Source: Paenarthrobacter ureafaciens
GTDB lineage: Bacteria > Actinomycetota > Actinomycetes > Actinomycetales > Micrococcaceae
Direction: 5' to 3'
Assembly (NCBI RefSeq): GCF_004028095.1
Contig: NZ_SBHM01000007.1
Location: 2,976,001 to 3,040,000 of the forward strand
DNA length: 64,000 nt
The translations under genes and the position numbers were made by a program. This document shows, one piece after another, positions 47,570-56,440 of the stretch. Within the stretch, counting starts at the first letter, position 1, and each line of letters opens with the position of its first letter. The notes beneath the pieces are model-generated. The model had not been told where the DNA came from and made no database searches. It was given only the letters and a program-made list of their open reading frames with translations.

Positions 47570-47734
47570 GTGACGGAGTACTGGTACAACGTCAAGACGC
47601 ACCAGATCGAAGAGGACGCGATGTCCGACTGGACCCAGTTGATCGGACCGTACAAGACGCGCGAAGAGGCCGAACACGCTTTGGAGAAGGTCCGGGAACG
47701 CAACGAAGCCTGGGACGCCCAGGACGACGACTAG
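47570..47734 (+). CDS. 54-residue SPOR-like protein
   Basis: A short gene that begins with GTG after a strong GGAGGAGG-AAAC ribosome site. It reads [15 protein letters not shown] near the start, then [30 protein letters not shown], which resembles the SPOR motif that binds denuded glycan strands. No signal peptide or membrane helix is present, so it is expected in the cytoplasm, which is odd for a SPOR domain. Its stop shares the palindrome CTAG with the stop of panB. Confidence 0.82.
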   Translation: MTEYWYNVKTHQIEEDAMSDWTQLIGPYKTREEAEHALEKVRERNEAWDAQDDD

Positions 47735-48633
47735 AACGAGTGCTCAGGCCCGGGGAATTGCCCGGACCTGACGTCCTCTCCGTAGGCGGCGGCTGCTTCC
47801 GTGAGCGTTGACCGCAAGTCCGCGTACTGCTTGACGAATTTGGCCATCTTGCCGCCACGCAGCCCGGCCATGTCCTGCCAGACCAGAACCTGGCCCGTAG
47901 TCCTGTTGCCTGCGCCGATGCCCACGGTTGGTACGCGGAGGGCGGCGTCAACAGCGGCCGCGGTCTCGGCAGGGACCATTTCCATCAGGACGCTGAAGGC
48001 CCCTGCGTCCTGCAGGGCCACCGCATCATCGATCAGCCGCTGGGCGTCGTCGCCGCGGCCCTGGACGCGGTAGCCGCCCAACGCGTGCTCGCTCTGGGGC
48101 GTGAATCCGATATGGGCCATCACCGGAACGCCCGCCTGGACCATCGCGCGGACGGTTTCGGCGTAGTAGGCGCTCCCTTCTATCTTGACCGCGTGGGCGA
48201 GGCCCTCCTTGAGGAACCGGACGCCTGATGCCACCGCTTGGGCCGGTGAGACCTCGTAGCTGCCGAAAGGCAGATCGGCCACTACCAGGGCACGCTTGGC
48301 TGAGCGGCTGACGGCCCTGCACAACGGCAACAGTTCATCAACCGTCACGGGCAGGCTCGTTTCGTTGCCGAAGACGTTGTTGGACGCCGAATCGCCCACC
48401 AGCAGGACTTCGATTCCGGCCTGGTCAAAGATCTCGGCGCTGTATTGCTCATACGCGGTGAGCATAGCGAATCGCCGGCCTTCTTCCTTGGCCTGCTGCA
48501 AGTGGTGGATGCGGACTTTGGCTGCCGGTTTCTTTCCCGTGGGCGGCAGGTGCGCGGCATCGGCAGGCCCCGAACCATAGGGTGCGGGAACTTCGGCGGG
48601 CATGCTGGACTCGGGATGGTTGCTTGGGGCCAT
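47731..48633 (-). CDS. panB: 3-methyl-2-oxobutanoate hydroxymethyltransferase
   Basis: First committed step of pantothenate synthesis: 2-oxoisovalerate plus 5,10-methylene-THF gives ketopantoate. 300 residues, with a ~35-residue Pro-rich N-terminal extension. Motifs: [13 protein letters not shown] (metal Asp), [17 protein letters not shown] and [10 protein letters not shown]. An ATG start with TAGGCT 6 nt upstream suggests a leaderless transcript. Convergent with the SPOR-like gene, sharing 4 nt. M. tuberculosis panB also lies near glnA2. Confidence 0.95.
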   Translation of the reverse strand: MAPSNHPESSMPAEVPAPYGSGPADAAHLPPTGKKPAAKVRIHHLQQAKEEGRRFAMLTAYEQYSAEIFDQAGIEVLLVGDSASNNVFGNETSLPVTVDELLPLCRAVSRSAKRALVVADLPFGSYEVSPAQAVASGVRFLKEGLAHAVKIEGSAYYAETVRAMVQAGVPVMAHIGFTPQSEHALGGYRVQGRGDDAQRLIDDAVALQDAGAFSVLMEMVPAETAAAVDAALRVPTVGIGAGNRTTGQVLVWQDMAGLRGGKMAKFVKQYADLRSTLTEAAAAYGEDVRSGQFPGPEHSF

Positions 48634-48639
48634 GGTTAG

Positions 48640-48645
48640 AGCCTA
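48640..48645 (-). promoter_or_regulatory. -10 element (TAGGCT) of panB
   Basis: On the minus strand TAGGCT is followed by CTAACC and the panB ATG, the 6-nt leaderless spacing. Confidence 0.45.
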
Positions 48646-48682
48646 AGCCGTGCCGACAGCGGCTGCCAGCAGTGTGCCAAGC

Positions 48683-48698
48683 GTCACCATTTGTAAAC
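48683..48698 (+). promoter_or_regulatory. Possible GlnR-type half-site upstream of glnA2
   Basis: GTCAC-N6-TAAAC (48683-48698), followed 5 nt later by GTTAC. It matches the actinobacterial GlnR pattern GTnAC-N6-GnAAC at all but one fixed base. The region also serves the divergent panB gene. Confidence 0.35.
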
Positions 48699-48819
48699 GC
48701 TGTGTTACGCGGCGCTGCAGCATCGGCATTCGCACTGATTGCTTAGTAGAGTGAAGGCTGAACGCTGCGGCTCCTTCCTGTGGAAGGCGCTGCGTGGATA
48801 CCGAACGGAAAGAGGCCCC

Positions 48820-50160
48820 ATGGACCGCCAGCAAGAGTTCGTTCTGCGGACAATCGAAGAGCGTGACGTGCGCTTCGTACGCTTGTGGTTCACCGACGTC
48901 GTTGGTTCCCTGAAGTCTGTTGCGCTGGCACCTGCCGAGGTTGAAGGTGCCTTCGAAGAAGGCCTCGGGTTCGACGGTTCGGCGATTGAGGGCCTGGCCC
49001 GTGTCTTCGAGTCTGACATGCTGCTGCAGCCGGATCCCTCCACGTTCCAGATCCTGCCCTGGCGCGGAGAGACGGAACAGACCTCCCGGATGTTCTGCGA
49101 CATCCTGACTCCCGACGGTGAACCGTCCGCAGCCGATCCTCGCAACGTCCTCAAGCGCACCCTTGCCAAAGCAGCCGACATGGGCTTCACCTGCTACACG
49201 CATCCCGAGATCGAGTTCTATCTCCTCAAGTCCCAGGAACTGGGTGCCAACGGCGCCCCGGTACCCGTTGACGAGGGCGGGTACTTCGACCACGTTCCCG
49301 GCGGCGTTGCCCAGGACTTCCGCCGGACCGCCGTGACGATGCTCGAGTCCGTGGGAATTTCCGTGGAATTCAGCCATCACGAGGGCGGCCCGGGCCAAAA
49401 CGAAATCGACCTCCGTTACGCCGATGCCCTGCAAACCGCGGACAACATCATGACGTTCCGCACCGTGATCAAGGAAGTTGCCCTGCAGCAGGGAACGTAC
49501 GCGACCTTCATGCCCAAGCCCTTCACGGACCACCCGGGCTCGGGCATGCACACCCACTTCTCGCTCTTCGAGGGCGATACCAACGCGTTCTTCGAAGCGG
49601 GCACCGAGTTCCAGCTTTCCAAGACGGCCCGGCAATTCATTGCCGGCATCCTGAAGCACGCCCCGGAATTCACGGCAGTGACCAACCAGTTCGTGAACTC
49701 CTACAAGCGGCTCTGGGGCGGCGGCGAGGCGCCCAGCTACCTGAGCTGGGGCCACAACAACCGCTCTGCCCTGGTACGTGTTCCGTTGTACAAGCCGGGC
49801 AAGGGCCAGTCGGCGCGGATCGAATACCGCGGCATCGACTCCGCCACCAACCCGTACCTCGCCTACGCCGTGCTGCTTGGCGCGGGACTCAAGGGCATCG
49901 AGGAGGGCTACGATCTTCCCGCAGCCGCTGAGGACGATGTGTGGTCGTTGACGACGGCCGAACGCAAGGCCATGGGCCACGCTCCGTTGCCGGCCAGCCT
50001 GCATGACGCCATCCGCGCGATGGAGGAGTCCGAACTCGTGGCCCAGATCCTGGGCGAGCAGGTCTTCGAGCATTTCCTGCGGAACAAGCGTGCCGAGTGG
50101 CAGGACTACCGCCTCCAAGTCACTCCGTACGAGTTGCAGCGCAACCTCGGCATTCTCTAG
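48820..50160 (+). CDS. glnA2: Glutamine synthetase type I, GlnA2-like
   Basis: ATP-dependent synthesis of glutamine or gamma-glutamyl compounds; GlnA2-type enzymes of mycobacteria and Streptomyces have roles beyond main ammonia assimilation. 446 residues from the ATG at 48820 (MDRQQEFVLRTIEERDVRFV). Active-site motifs: GFDGSAIEG, HPEIEFY, HHEGGPGQNEID and KPFTDHPGSGMHTHFSL. The adenylylation site is absent: the position of Tyr in GlnA1 reads EDDVWSLTTAE. Upstream of glnE by 9 nt. Confidence 0.93.
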   Translation: MDRQQEFVLRTIEERDVRFVRLWFTDVVGSLKSVALAPAEVEGAFEEGLGFDGSAIEGLARVFESDMLLQPDPSTFQILPWRGETEQTSRMFCDILTPDGEPSAADPRNVLKRTLAKAADMGFTCYTHPEIEFYLLKSQELGANGAPVPVDEGGYFDHVPGGVAQDFRRTAVTMLESVGISVEFSHHEGGPGQNEIDLRYADALQTADNIMTFRTVIKEVALQQGTYATFMPKPFTDHPGSGMHTHFSLFEGDTNAFFEAGTEFQLSKTARQFIAGILKHAPEFTAVTNQFVNSYKRLWGGGEAPSYLSWGHNNRSALVRVPLYKPGKGQSARIEYRGIDSATNPYLAYAVLLGAGLKGIEEGYDLPAAAEDDVWSLTTAERKAMGHAPLPASLHDAIRAMEESELVAQILGEQVFEHFLRNKRAEWQDYRLQVTPYELQRNLGIL

Positions 50161-50169
50161 GGAGGCGCT

Positions 50170-53100
50170 GTGAGCCTGGCGCGCCGGCTCATCTCGGCCG
50201 GCTTCAGTGACCTGGAAAAGGGCGAGCGGTTCCTTTCTGCCCCGGAGCTGGACGGCATCGAGCAGGAAGCACTGTTTGCCGGACTGTCGATGGCGGCGAG
50301 TCCGGATACTGCCCTGCAATCGTTGGTCCGCCTGATTGAGAAAAATCCCGGGCTCAAGGAGTTGGCGGCTGCGGATCCGGACACCAGCGAGCCGCTCTAC
50401 CGGTTGCTGGGTGCCTCCGAAGCGCTTGGAGAATTCCTCCTGCGGCGGCCCGAGCACTTGGATGTCTTCCAAGGGAAAGTCAGCCCGGAACCCCTCCAGG
50501 CTTCCAGCGAGCAACTGCGCGCAACACTGCTGCGTTCGGTCAAGGCGGAGCCCGGAGCGCATCGCCCCGTTGCAGGGCTGACAGGAGTTCCGGCGTACAC
50601 GGCGCTGCGTACGGCCTACCGCCGGGGATTGGCTGAGCTGGCTATCAAGGATCTGTGTGCCGCCTCGCCGCAGGACTTCATGCCCATGGCCGGGGCTGAA
50701 CTGGCGGACCTCGCCGGGGCTGCCGTTGAGGCCGCTTTGGCCGTGTCCCGGGCAGAGGCGGCCGGCCAGTTCGACGCCGCGGAAGTAGCCGACGTCGGGT
50801 TGTCAGTTATTGGCATGGGCAAGTGCGGAGCCCGGGAGCTCAACTACATTTCCGACGTCGACGTCATCTACGTGATCGAGTCGCAGGACCTTGACGACGC
50901 CCGCGCCTCGACCATCGGCACAGCGCTGGCATCAGGCATTTCCAGGGCGATTTCATCTCCGGCTCCCGAGCCGGGCCTCTGGGAAGTGGATGCGAACCTC
51001 CGCCCGGAAGGCAAGTCCGGTCCACTCGTGCGGACGTTGGAGTCACACCTGAGCTATTACGCCCGCTGGGCTGAAAGCTGGGAATTCCAGGCGCTGTTGA
51101 AGGCGAGGACCATCGCGGGGGACACGGACCTGGGCCAGCGCTATGAAAAAGCCGTCGAACCGCTGGTGTGGGCTTCGGCCGGCCGGGACGGTTTCGTGGA
51201 GTCCGTGCAGGCCATGCGGCGCCGGGTGACCGAGCACATTCCCGCCGCCGAGGAACACCGCCAGATCAAGCTTGGGCGGGGCGGACTCCGGGACGTTGAG
51301 TTCACCGTCCAGCTTCTGCAGTTGGTCCACGGCAGGTCCGACGAGTCCTTAAGGTGCCGGGACACGACGTCGGCCATCGCGGCACTCTCTGCCGGCGGCT
51401 ACATTGGCCGCGCCGACGCCGCAGCGTTCGATAGCGCCTACCGCTACCTGCGCGTGCTCGAGCACCGCATCCAGCTTTTCCAACTCAGGCGCACCCACTT
51501 GATGCCGGAAGCCGAGGACGCGCAGCGGTTCCTGGCCAAAGCCGTCCTCGGGCCGTTCTCGCATGGGCGGCCCCACCCCGACCAGTTGATCGCCGCATGG
51601 CAGAAGACCAAGCGCTCGGTCCGTGAACTTCATGAGCGCATCTTCTACCGGCCGCTGCTCAACACCGCGGCGAAGCTCAGCACCGAGGACGCAAAACTTA
51701 GCCCGGAAGCAGCCGAGGGCAGACTCGCCGCGCTCGGGTATCTCGATCCCAAAGGTGCCATGCGGCACATCGAGGCGCTCACCGCCGGGGTCAGTCGGCG
51801 GGCAGCCCTGCAGCGCCAGCTGCTGCCCATCTTGTTGGGGTGGCTTGCCGACGGCGTGGATCCCGATGCCGGCCTGCTTGCGTTCCGCAGGGTCAGCGAA
51901 GCGTTGGGCACCACCCACTGGTATCTGGGACTCCTGCGGGATTCGCAGGCCGCCGCGGAGAGGCTGTGCCACGTCCTTGCCAATTCGCGCCTGATCTCGG
52001 ATTTGCTGGAGGTGTCACCGGAGTCCGTTGCGTGGTTGGGCAGCGACAAGGATCTGGCGCCCGTACCGTTCTCCGCGCAGTGGCAGGAGATCAAGTCCAA
52101 GCTGTCCCGCCACCCGGACGCGGGCAGCGCCATGCGGCTGATCCGCCTCATCCGGCGCAGGGAGATCCTTCGAACCGCCATTGCGGACAGTTCGGGATTG
52201 CTGGACCAGGACGCCGTCGGGCTGGCGCTGGCAGAGGCGGACCGTGCTGCGGTGCTGGGGGCCCTGCATGTAGCCGAAAACGCCATAGCGGAAGACGGCC
52301 CGTTGAAGACCGACGTTCTGGTGGTGGCCATGGGGCGGCAGGGGGGTCGCGAAATCGGCTACGGGTCGGACGCGGATGTCATCTACGTGCACCGGGCCCG
52401 CCCCGGATTCAGCGACGTCGAGGCACAGGAACAGGCGGCCGCCATCGTCGCAAGGATATCCAGCCTCCTGACGCAGCCGCTGAAGCCGGCAATCATGGCC
52501 GAGCGTGTTCTCCAAGTGGATGCCGACCTGCGTCCCGAGGGCAAGAATGGCGCCATGGTGCGCTCCTTGGACTCCTATGCCGAGTACTATCGCCGTTGGT
52601 CCTTGATCTGGGAGGCCCAGGCGTTGCTGCGCGCACGCCCCATGGCAGGCTCGGATGAGTTGGCTGCCGACTTCATGAGCTTGATCGATTCCATCCGGTA
52701 CCCGGAGGAGTTATCGGACGCGGACGTGCGCGAAATCCGGCGTATCAAGGCCCGGGTGGAGTCCGAGCGCCTTCCCCGCGGCGCAGACCCGGCCCGGCAC
52801 GTAAAGCTTGGCCGTGGCGGGTTGAGCGATGTGGAATGGCTGGTTCAGCTGCTCCAGTTGCAGCACGCCGGGAAGCATCCGGAACTGCGGACCACGTCCA
52901 CGCTGGAAGCACTCGCCGCCGCTGAACAGCTGGGTTTCATTGACAAGAACGACGCCGGACTGTTGCGTCAGGCATGGCGGCTCGCCAGCCGGATCCGGTC
53001 GGCCAACGTCATTGTCACCGGACGCGCCTCCGACCTGCTGCCCTCCTCGCGGCGGGACCTTGAGGCCGTGGCCCGGTGGTGCGGTTACGAGCCGGGAGCG

Positions 53101-53181
53101 GCGGGCCGGTTCGAGGAGGACTACCTTCGCCTGAGCCGCAGGGCGCGCGGCGTTTTCGAGAAAAAGTTCTATGGCAACTAG
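50170..53181 (+). CDS. glnE: Bifunctional glutamine synthetase adenylyltransferase/adenylyl-removing enzyme
   Basis: Adenylylates and deadenylylates GlnA1 to match nitrogen supply. 1,003 residues with two nucleotidyltransferase domains. The first has GMGKCGARELNYISDVD near residue 216 (removing activity in E. coli), the second has AMGRQGGREIGYGSDAD near residue 719 (adding activity). GTG start with GGGAGG 4-9 nt upstream. It overlaps the next gene by 11 nt. Its substrate, GlnA1 with the target Tyr, is encoded at 54704. Confidence 0.95.
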   Translation: MSLARRLISAGFSDLEKGERFLSAPELDGIEQEALFAGLSMAASPDTALQSLVRLIEKNPGLKELAAADPDTSEPLYRLLGASEALGEFLLRRPEHLDVFQGKVSPEPLQASSEQLRATLLRSVKAEPGAHRPVAGLTGVPAYTALRTAYRRGLAELAIKDLCAASPQDFMPMAGAELADLAGAAVEAALAVSRAEAAGQFDAAEVADVGLSVIGMGKCGARELNYISDVDVIYVIESQDLDDARASTIGTALASGISRAISSPAPEPGLWEVDANLRPEGKSGPLVRTLESHLSYYARWAESWEFQALLKARTIAGDTDLGQRYEKAVEPLVWASAGRDGFVESVQAMRRRVTEHIPAAEEHRQIKLGRGGLRDVEFTVQLLQLVHGRSDESLRCRDTTSAIAALSAGGYIGRADAAAFDSAYRYLRVLEHRIQLFQLRRTHLMPEAEDAQRFLAKAVLGPFSHGRPHPDQLIAAWQKTKRSVRELHERIFYRPLLNTAAKLSTEDAKLSPEAAEGRLAALGYLDPKGAMRHIEALTAGVSRRAALQRQLLPILLGWLADGVDPDAGLLAFRRVSEALGTTHWYLGLLRDSQAAAERLCHVLANSRLISDLLEVSPESVAWLGSDKDLAPVPFSAQWQEIKSKLSRHPDAGSAMRLIRLIRRREILRTAIADSSGLLDQDAVGLALAEADRAAVLGALHVAENAIAEDGPLKTDVLVVAMGRQGGREIGYGSDADVIYVHRARPGFSDVEAQEQAAAIVARISSLLTQPLKPAIMAERVLQVDADLRPEGKNGAMVRSLDSYAEYYRRWSLIWEAQALLRARPMAGSDELAADFMSLIDSIRYPEELSDADVREIRRIKARVESERLPRGADPARHVKLGRGGLSDVEWLVQLLQLQHAGKHPELRTTSTLEALAAAEQLGFIDKNDAGLLRQAWRLASRIRSANVIVTGRASDLLPSSRRDLEAVARWCGYEPGAAGRFEEDYLRLSRRARGVFEKKFYGN

Positions 53182-53707
53182 CTCTGTATGGCTCATTCCC
53201 CTCAAACTCCTGGATGAGGACGCACGGGCCATCCAGTTGGCGGAAGTAGCGGGGCTGCGCATCCTCCCGGAGCAACAGGACTTCGTGGGGGATCCCCTGC
53301 GGATGATGCTCGTCGCCCTGGATGAGGGTTCGCGGTTCCCCTATGTCATCGAGTCTGCCGGAAAAGCTGTTGGGGTCCTGACCCTCCAGGCCGGAGCGGC
53401 CACTCTTGCCGGGTGGGAAGATGAGGATTCGGCCTGGCTGCTCAGGGGATTCCTCATAGACTCACGGTGCCAGGGCAAGGGGCTTGGCCGCCAAGCGGCG
53501 GCAGCGGCCCTGCTGGAGGCGCGCAGACTAACGCTGCGGCACCGTGGCGGGCAAACCGGCGTCGTACTCTCCGTCAACGAACGGAACCCGGCAGCGCAGG
53601 CGGCGTATGCCAGGGCCGGCTTTGTTGACTCCGGCCGCTACCTCGGGGGAGCTGCCGGACCGCAGAGGATCATGCACGCAGATTTCCTGAACGAGGGCAG
53701 GATATAA
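53171..53707 (+). CDS. GNAT-family N-acetyltransferase
   Basis: 178 residues. The acetyl-CoA loop is in RGFLIDSRCQGKGLGRQAA (R/Q-x-x-G-x-G/A, near residue 98) followed by the typical NPAAQAAYARAGF C-terminal motif. The substrate is unknown. ATG start overlaps the glnE stop by 11 nt, so it is cotranslated with glnE; nitrogen-linked function is only a guess. Confidence 0.83.
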   Translation: MATSSVWLIPLKLLDEDARAIQLAEVAGLRILPEQQDFVGDPLRMMLVALDEGSRFPYVIESAGKAVGVLTLQAGAATLAGWEDEDSAWLLRGFLIDSRCQGKGLGRQAAAAALLEARRLTLRHRGGQTGVVLSVNERNPAAQAAYARAGFVDSGRYLGGAAGPQRIMHADFLNEGRI

Positions 53708-53747
53708 CCGACGCCGGAAGCAGCTGTTCGGCGGCCCCGTTTTGCCC

Positions 53748-53753
53748 TATGCT
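53748..53753 (+). promoter_or_regulatory. -10 element (TATGCT) of the small zinc-ribbon gene
   Basis: TATGCT lies 7 nt before the GTG at 53761; the -35 is weak. It favours the GTG over the ATG at 53749. Confidence 0.4.
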
Positions 53754-53760
53754 TCATCCC

Positions 53761-53988
53761 GTGACGGTCAGACGAGACCCGGACGGAGCATGGTACTCCG
53801 ACGCCCTGTGCTTCCGCTGCGCGCAGGCGGGGCCGCATTGGAAATCAGGTCACGCCCTTGCCGGGGAGTATTCCTGCCGGCGTTGTTTTGCTACCTTCGC
53901 GGACGTGGAACCGGCGGGCAGCAAACACGCGGTCCTTGGACAGGGACTCGCAGTCCCGGAACCCGTGCAAGTCTTCGAAACCAAGTAG
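53761..53988 (+). CDS. Small zinc-ribbon-like protein
   Basis: 75 residues. It contains CFRCAQ and CRRCF, two CxxC pairs about 22 residues apart, the pattern of a zinc ribbon. No other domain is visible. GTG start chosen because of the -10 box; ATG 53749 would add four residues. It lies between glnE and a second small Cys-rich gene. Function is unknown. Confidence 0.6.
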   Translation: MTVRRDPDGAWYSDALCFRCAQAGPHWKSGHALAGEYSCRRCFATFADVEPAGSKHAVLGQGLAVPEPVQVFETK

Positions 53989-54066
53989 CGGCACCACCGA
54001 TCCGCTGAAAAAACGAGTACACGCTACTCGTGCCACTGCTGGTGGCCGTTGGGCAGCATTAGGGCT

Positions 54067-54201
54067 ATGACAGCCTACGTGATCGAATCATCAGCCCTGG
54101 TGCACCGCTGCCAATGCTGCGGCGAGGAAACGGACAAGGTGTTCTGCAGTGACTGTGCGGCCCCTGAAGAGCCGGGAAAGTCGCCAACCATCAAACACTG
54201 A
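54067..54201 (+). CDS. 44-residue Cys-rich protein (possible zinc ribbon)
   Basis: Begins MTAYVIESSALVHRC, then CQCCG and CSDC, two Cys pairs 10 residues apart. Only a weak AGGG lies upstream. A small gene of this kind is plausible because it is free of other genes and its Cys pattern is tidy, but codon evidence is limited by length. Confidence 0.45.
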   Translation: MTAYVIESSALVHRCQCCGEETDKVFCSDCAAPEEPGKSPTIKH

Positions 54202-54269
54202 AGTGCGGCAAATTCATAAGTCCCCTTATAGACTCATCGGGTAGATGTTCTCAAGGAAAGGGGAAGTAC

Positions 54270-54623
54270 ATGGATTACAACGCAAGCCCTTCAGAGCGGG
54301 CCGTGCGGGCGGGTGACCTCGATCGGCGCCACGTCGGTCAATCGGTGAGCTTCCAGCCGAATGACTTCACTGTGGTGTTCGGTACCATTGCCGGCATTGC
54401 CCGGACCGAGGCCTTGGTGTACTTGTCCCTGGCAGGGGTGTCCGGCGGCACCCATTTGAAGGATGAGTACGATCTGACGATCGATCACGAGGTCTACCTG
54501 CAACTGGATCCGCTGAGCAGCGCCGAGAAGGGCTTCGCCGAAGCTGCGAAAGCCGTCAAGGAGAAACTGGACGAGTTCGGCCGGAACATCCGTGACCGGG
54601 ACCAGAACAGGGAATCCGAGTAG
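54270..54623 (+). CDS. Conserved-looking hypothetical protein
   Basis: 117 residues, acidic, no membrane helix or signal peptide. A beta-rich middle (VGQSVSFQPNDFTVVFGTIAGIARTEALVYLSLAG) is followed by an alpha-helical, charged C-terminus. AAAGGGGAA lies 5-13 nt before the ATG. I do not recognise it. It is followed by a terminator shared with convergent glnA1. Confidence 0.72.
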   Translation: MDYNASPSERAVRAGDLDRRHVGQSVSFQPNDFTVVFGTIAGIARTEALVYLSLAGVSGGTHLKDEYDLTIDHEVYLQLDPLSSAEKGFAEAAKAVKEKLDEFGRNIRDRDQNRESE

Positions 54624-54654
54624 GTTCCGTCCGGATTCTTCCTGAAACAAGCAC

Positions 54655-54687
54655 AAGGCCGCTCCCGGGTTATCCGGGAGCGGCCTT
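54655..54687. terminator. Bidirectional hairpin terminator before glnA1
   Basis: A perfect 14-bp stem with a GTTAT loop, between the convergent hypothetical gene and glnA1. The + strand continues TTCGTGTTT and the minus strand TTGTGCTTG. Confidence 0.85.
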
Positions 54688-54703
54688 CGTGTTTGCGTAG
54701 AGA

Positions 54704-56128
54704 CTACACGCCGTAGTAGAGCTCGAACTCGTAGGGGTTCGGGCGCAGGGACAGCGGGCGGATCTCGTTCTCGTACTTGTACTCGATCCAGGTGTCGATC
54801 AGGTCCTGGGTGAAGACGCCGCCGGCCTGGAGGAACTCGTTGTCCTCACGAAGGGCTTCGAGTGCTTCTTCCAGAGAACCCGGAGCCTTGGGGATGTCCT
54901 TGGCTTCCTCGGCGGGGAGCTCGTAGAGGTCCTTGTCGATCGGAGCCGGGGGTTCGATGCGGTTGCGGATACCGTCAATGCCAGCCATCAGCTGGGCTGC
55001 GAAAGCCAGGTACGGGTTGGAGGAGGGGTCCGGCGCGCGGAACTCGATGCGCTTTGCCTTCGGGTTGGAACCGGTGATCGGGATACGGATACCGGCGGAG
55101 CGGTTGCCCTGCGAGTAGACCATGTTGACCGGAGCTTCGAAGCCCTTGACCAGGCGGCGGTAGGAGTTGACGGTCGGGTTTGTGAAGGCAAGGACAGCCG
55201 AAGCGTGCTTCAGCAGGCCGCCGATGTACCAGCGGGCGGTGTCGGAGAGGCCTGCGTAGCCCTTCTCGTCGTAGAACAGCGGCTCGCCGTTGCTCCACAG
55301 GGACTGGTGGCAGTGCATGCCCGAACCGTTGTCACCGAAGACCGGCTTCGGCATGAAGGTTACCGACTTGCCCCAGGCATCAGCCGTGTTCTTGATGACG
55401 TACTTGAACTTCTGCAGGTCATCGGCAGCAGCAGTCAGCGTGGTGAACTTGTAGTTGATTTCAGCCTGGCCCGCCGAACCTACTTCGTGGTGCGAACGCT
55501 CAACTTCGAGGCCTGCCTTGTCCAGCTCAACGCACATGGCGTCACGGAGGTCAGCCTGCTTGTCGGTGGGGGAGACCGGGAAGTAGCCACCCTTGACGGG
55601 GGTCTTGTAACCGAGGTTGCCGCCCTCTTCCTTGCGGCCGGTGTTCCAGTGTGCTTCTTCGGAGTCGATCTTGTAGAAGCTGCCCTGCGGTGAGGACTCG
55701 TACTGGATGTTGTCGAAAACGAAGAACTCAGCCTCGGGTGCGAAGAACGCGGTGTCGGCGATGCCGGTGGAAGCCAGGTAGGCCTCAGCCTTTTCCGCCA
55801 CGCCGCGGGGGTCGCGGTGGTAGGGGTCACCCGTACGGGGGTTGACGATGGAGAAGTTCAAAGCCAGGGTCTTCTCGATGCGGAACGTGTCAACGAAGGC
55901 CGAGGTCACGTCCGGGATGAGCTGCATGTCGGATTCGGCGATGCCCTGGAAACCGCGGATGGAGGAACCGTCGAAGAGCTGACCGTTCACGAAGAAGTCG
56001 AGGTCGACGCTCTTGGCCGGCACGTTGAAGTGCTGCTGGACACCGGGGAGGTCGGTGAAGCGGATATCGACGAATTTGACGTCTTCTTCTTTGATGAACT
56101 TGAGGACTTCGTCCGCAGTCTTGAACAT
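54704..56128 (-). CDS. glnA: Glutamine synthetase type I (main ammonia assimilation)
   Basis: 474 residues. Signatures: [48 protein letters not shown]. The adenylylation site is present: Tyr402 in [10 protein letters not shown], so GlnE can act on it. Start ATG with AAGGAG 5-10 nt upstream. Upstream is a GTAAC-N6-GAAAC site matching the GlnR consensus. The enzyme forms a dodecamer in this family. Confidence 0.97.
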   Translation of the reverse strand: MFKTADEVLKFIKEEDVKFVDIRFTDLPGVQQHFNVPAKSVDLDFFVNGQLFDGSSIRGFQGIAESDMQLIPDVTSAFVDTFRIEKTLALNFSIVNPRTGDPYHRDPRGVAEKAEAYLASTGIADTAFFAPEAEFFVFDNIQYESSPQGSFYKIDSEEAHWNTGRKEEGGNLGYKTPVKGGYFPVSPTDKQADLRDAMCVELDKAGLEVERSHHEVGSAGQAEINYKFTTLTAAADDLQKFKYVIKNTADAWGKSVTFMPKPVFGDNGSGMHCHQSLWSNGEPLFYDEKGYAGLSDTARWYIGGLLKHASAVLAFTNPTVNSYRRLVKGFEAPVNMVYSQGNRSAGIRIPITGSNPKAKRIEFRAPDPSSNPYLAFAAQLMAGIDGIRNRIEPPAPIDKDLYELPAEEAKDIPKAPGSLEEALEALREDNEFLQAGGVFTQDLIDTWIEYKYENEIRPLSLRPNPYEFELYYGV

Positions 56129-56280
56129 CTATGCTCCTTATGCATATCAAGTAACAGGCCGGGGAGGCCGCGTGGTGCAGCCCGGGCCGGGGATCTGGAG
56201 ACGCAGAAACTCCCCTTGCCTCGGTGGCTGGCAACTCCTATCACCTTAGGGAGACGGGATTTCCCGGGAATGTCAGTATT

Positions 56281-56296
56281 GTTTCCGGGAGGTTAC
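56281..56296 (-). promoter_or_regulatory. GlnR-type operator upstream of glnA1
   Basis: On the minus strand GTAAC-CTCCCG-GAAAC matches the actinobacterial GlnR consensus GTnAC-N6-GnAAC at every fixed base. It is about 150 nt upstream of the glnA1 ATG. The glnR gene is not in the window, so the assignment is inference from family knowledge. Confidence 0.6.
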
Positions 56297-56428
56297 AGAA
56301 TCATCTGTTGTGTAAACGGTAGTCGGCTTGCGGGTGTCAGGTCCACCAGGTCCGCTGGCTGAACACGGCCAACGGATTCCACAGCGCCGTGCAGGTGCCG
56401 GCGAGCATCCCGGGGACGTTTGAACAGT

Positions 56429-56434
56429 TAAGCT
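56429..56434 (+). promoter_or_regulatory. -10 element (TAAGCT) of the RDD gene
   Basis: TAAGCT lies 6 nt before the GTG at 56441. There is no recognisable -35. Confidence 0.4.
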
Positions 56435-56440
56435 TATGGG

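Larger units (their letters stand above)
56129..56440. other. 312-bp divergent region between glnA1 and RDD gene
   Basis: No gene is supported. It holds the glnA1 ribosome site, the GlnR-type site at 56281-56296 and the -10 of the RDD gene at 56429. Confidence 0.7.

Noticed and set aside
48643..50562. 639-codon minus-strand frame opposite glnA2 and glnE
   Set aside because: Spans two real genes on the other strand; no conserved domain.
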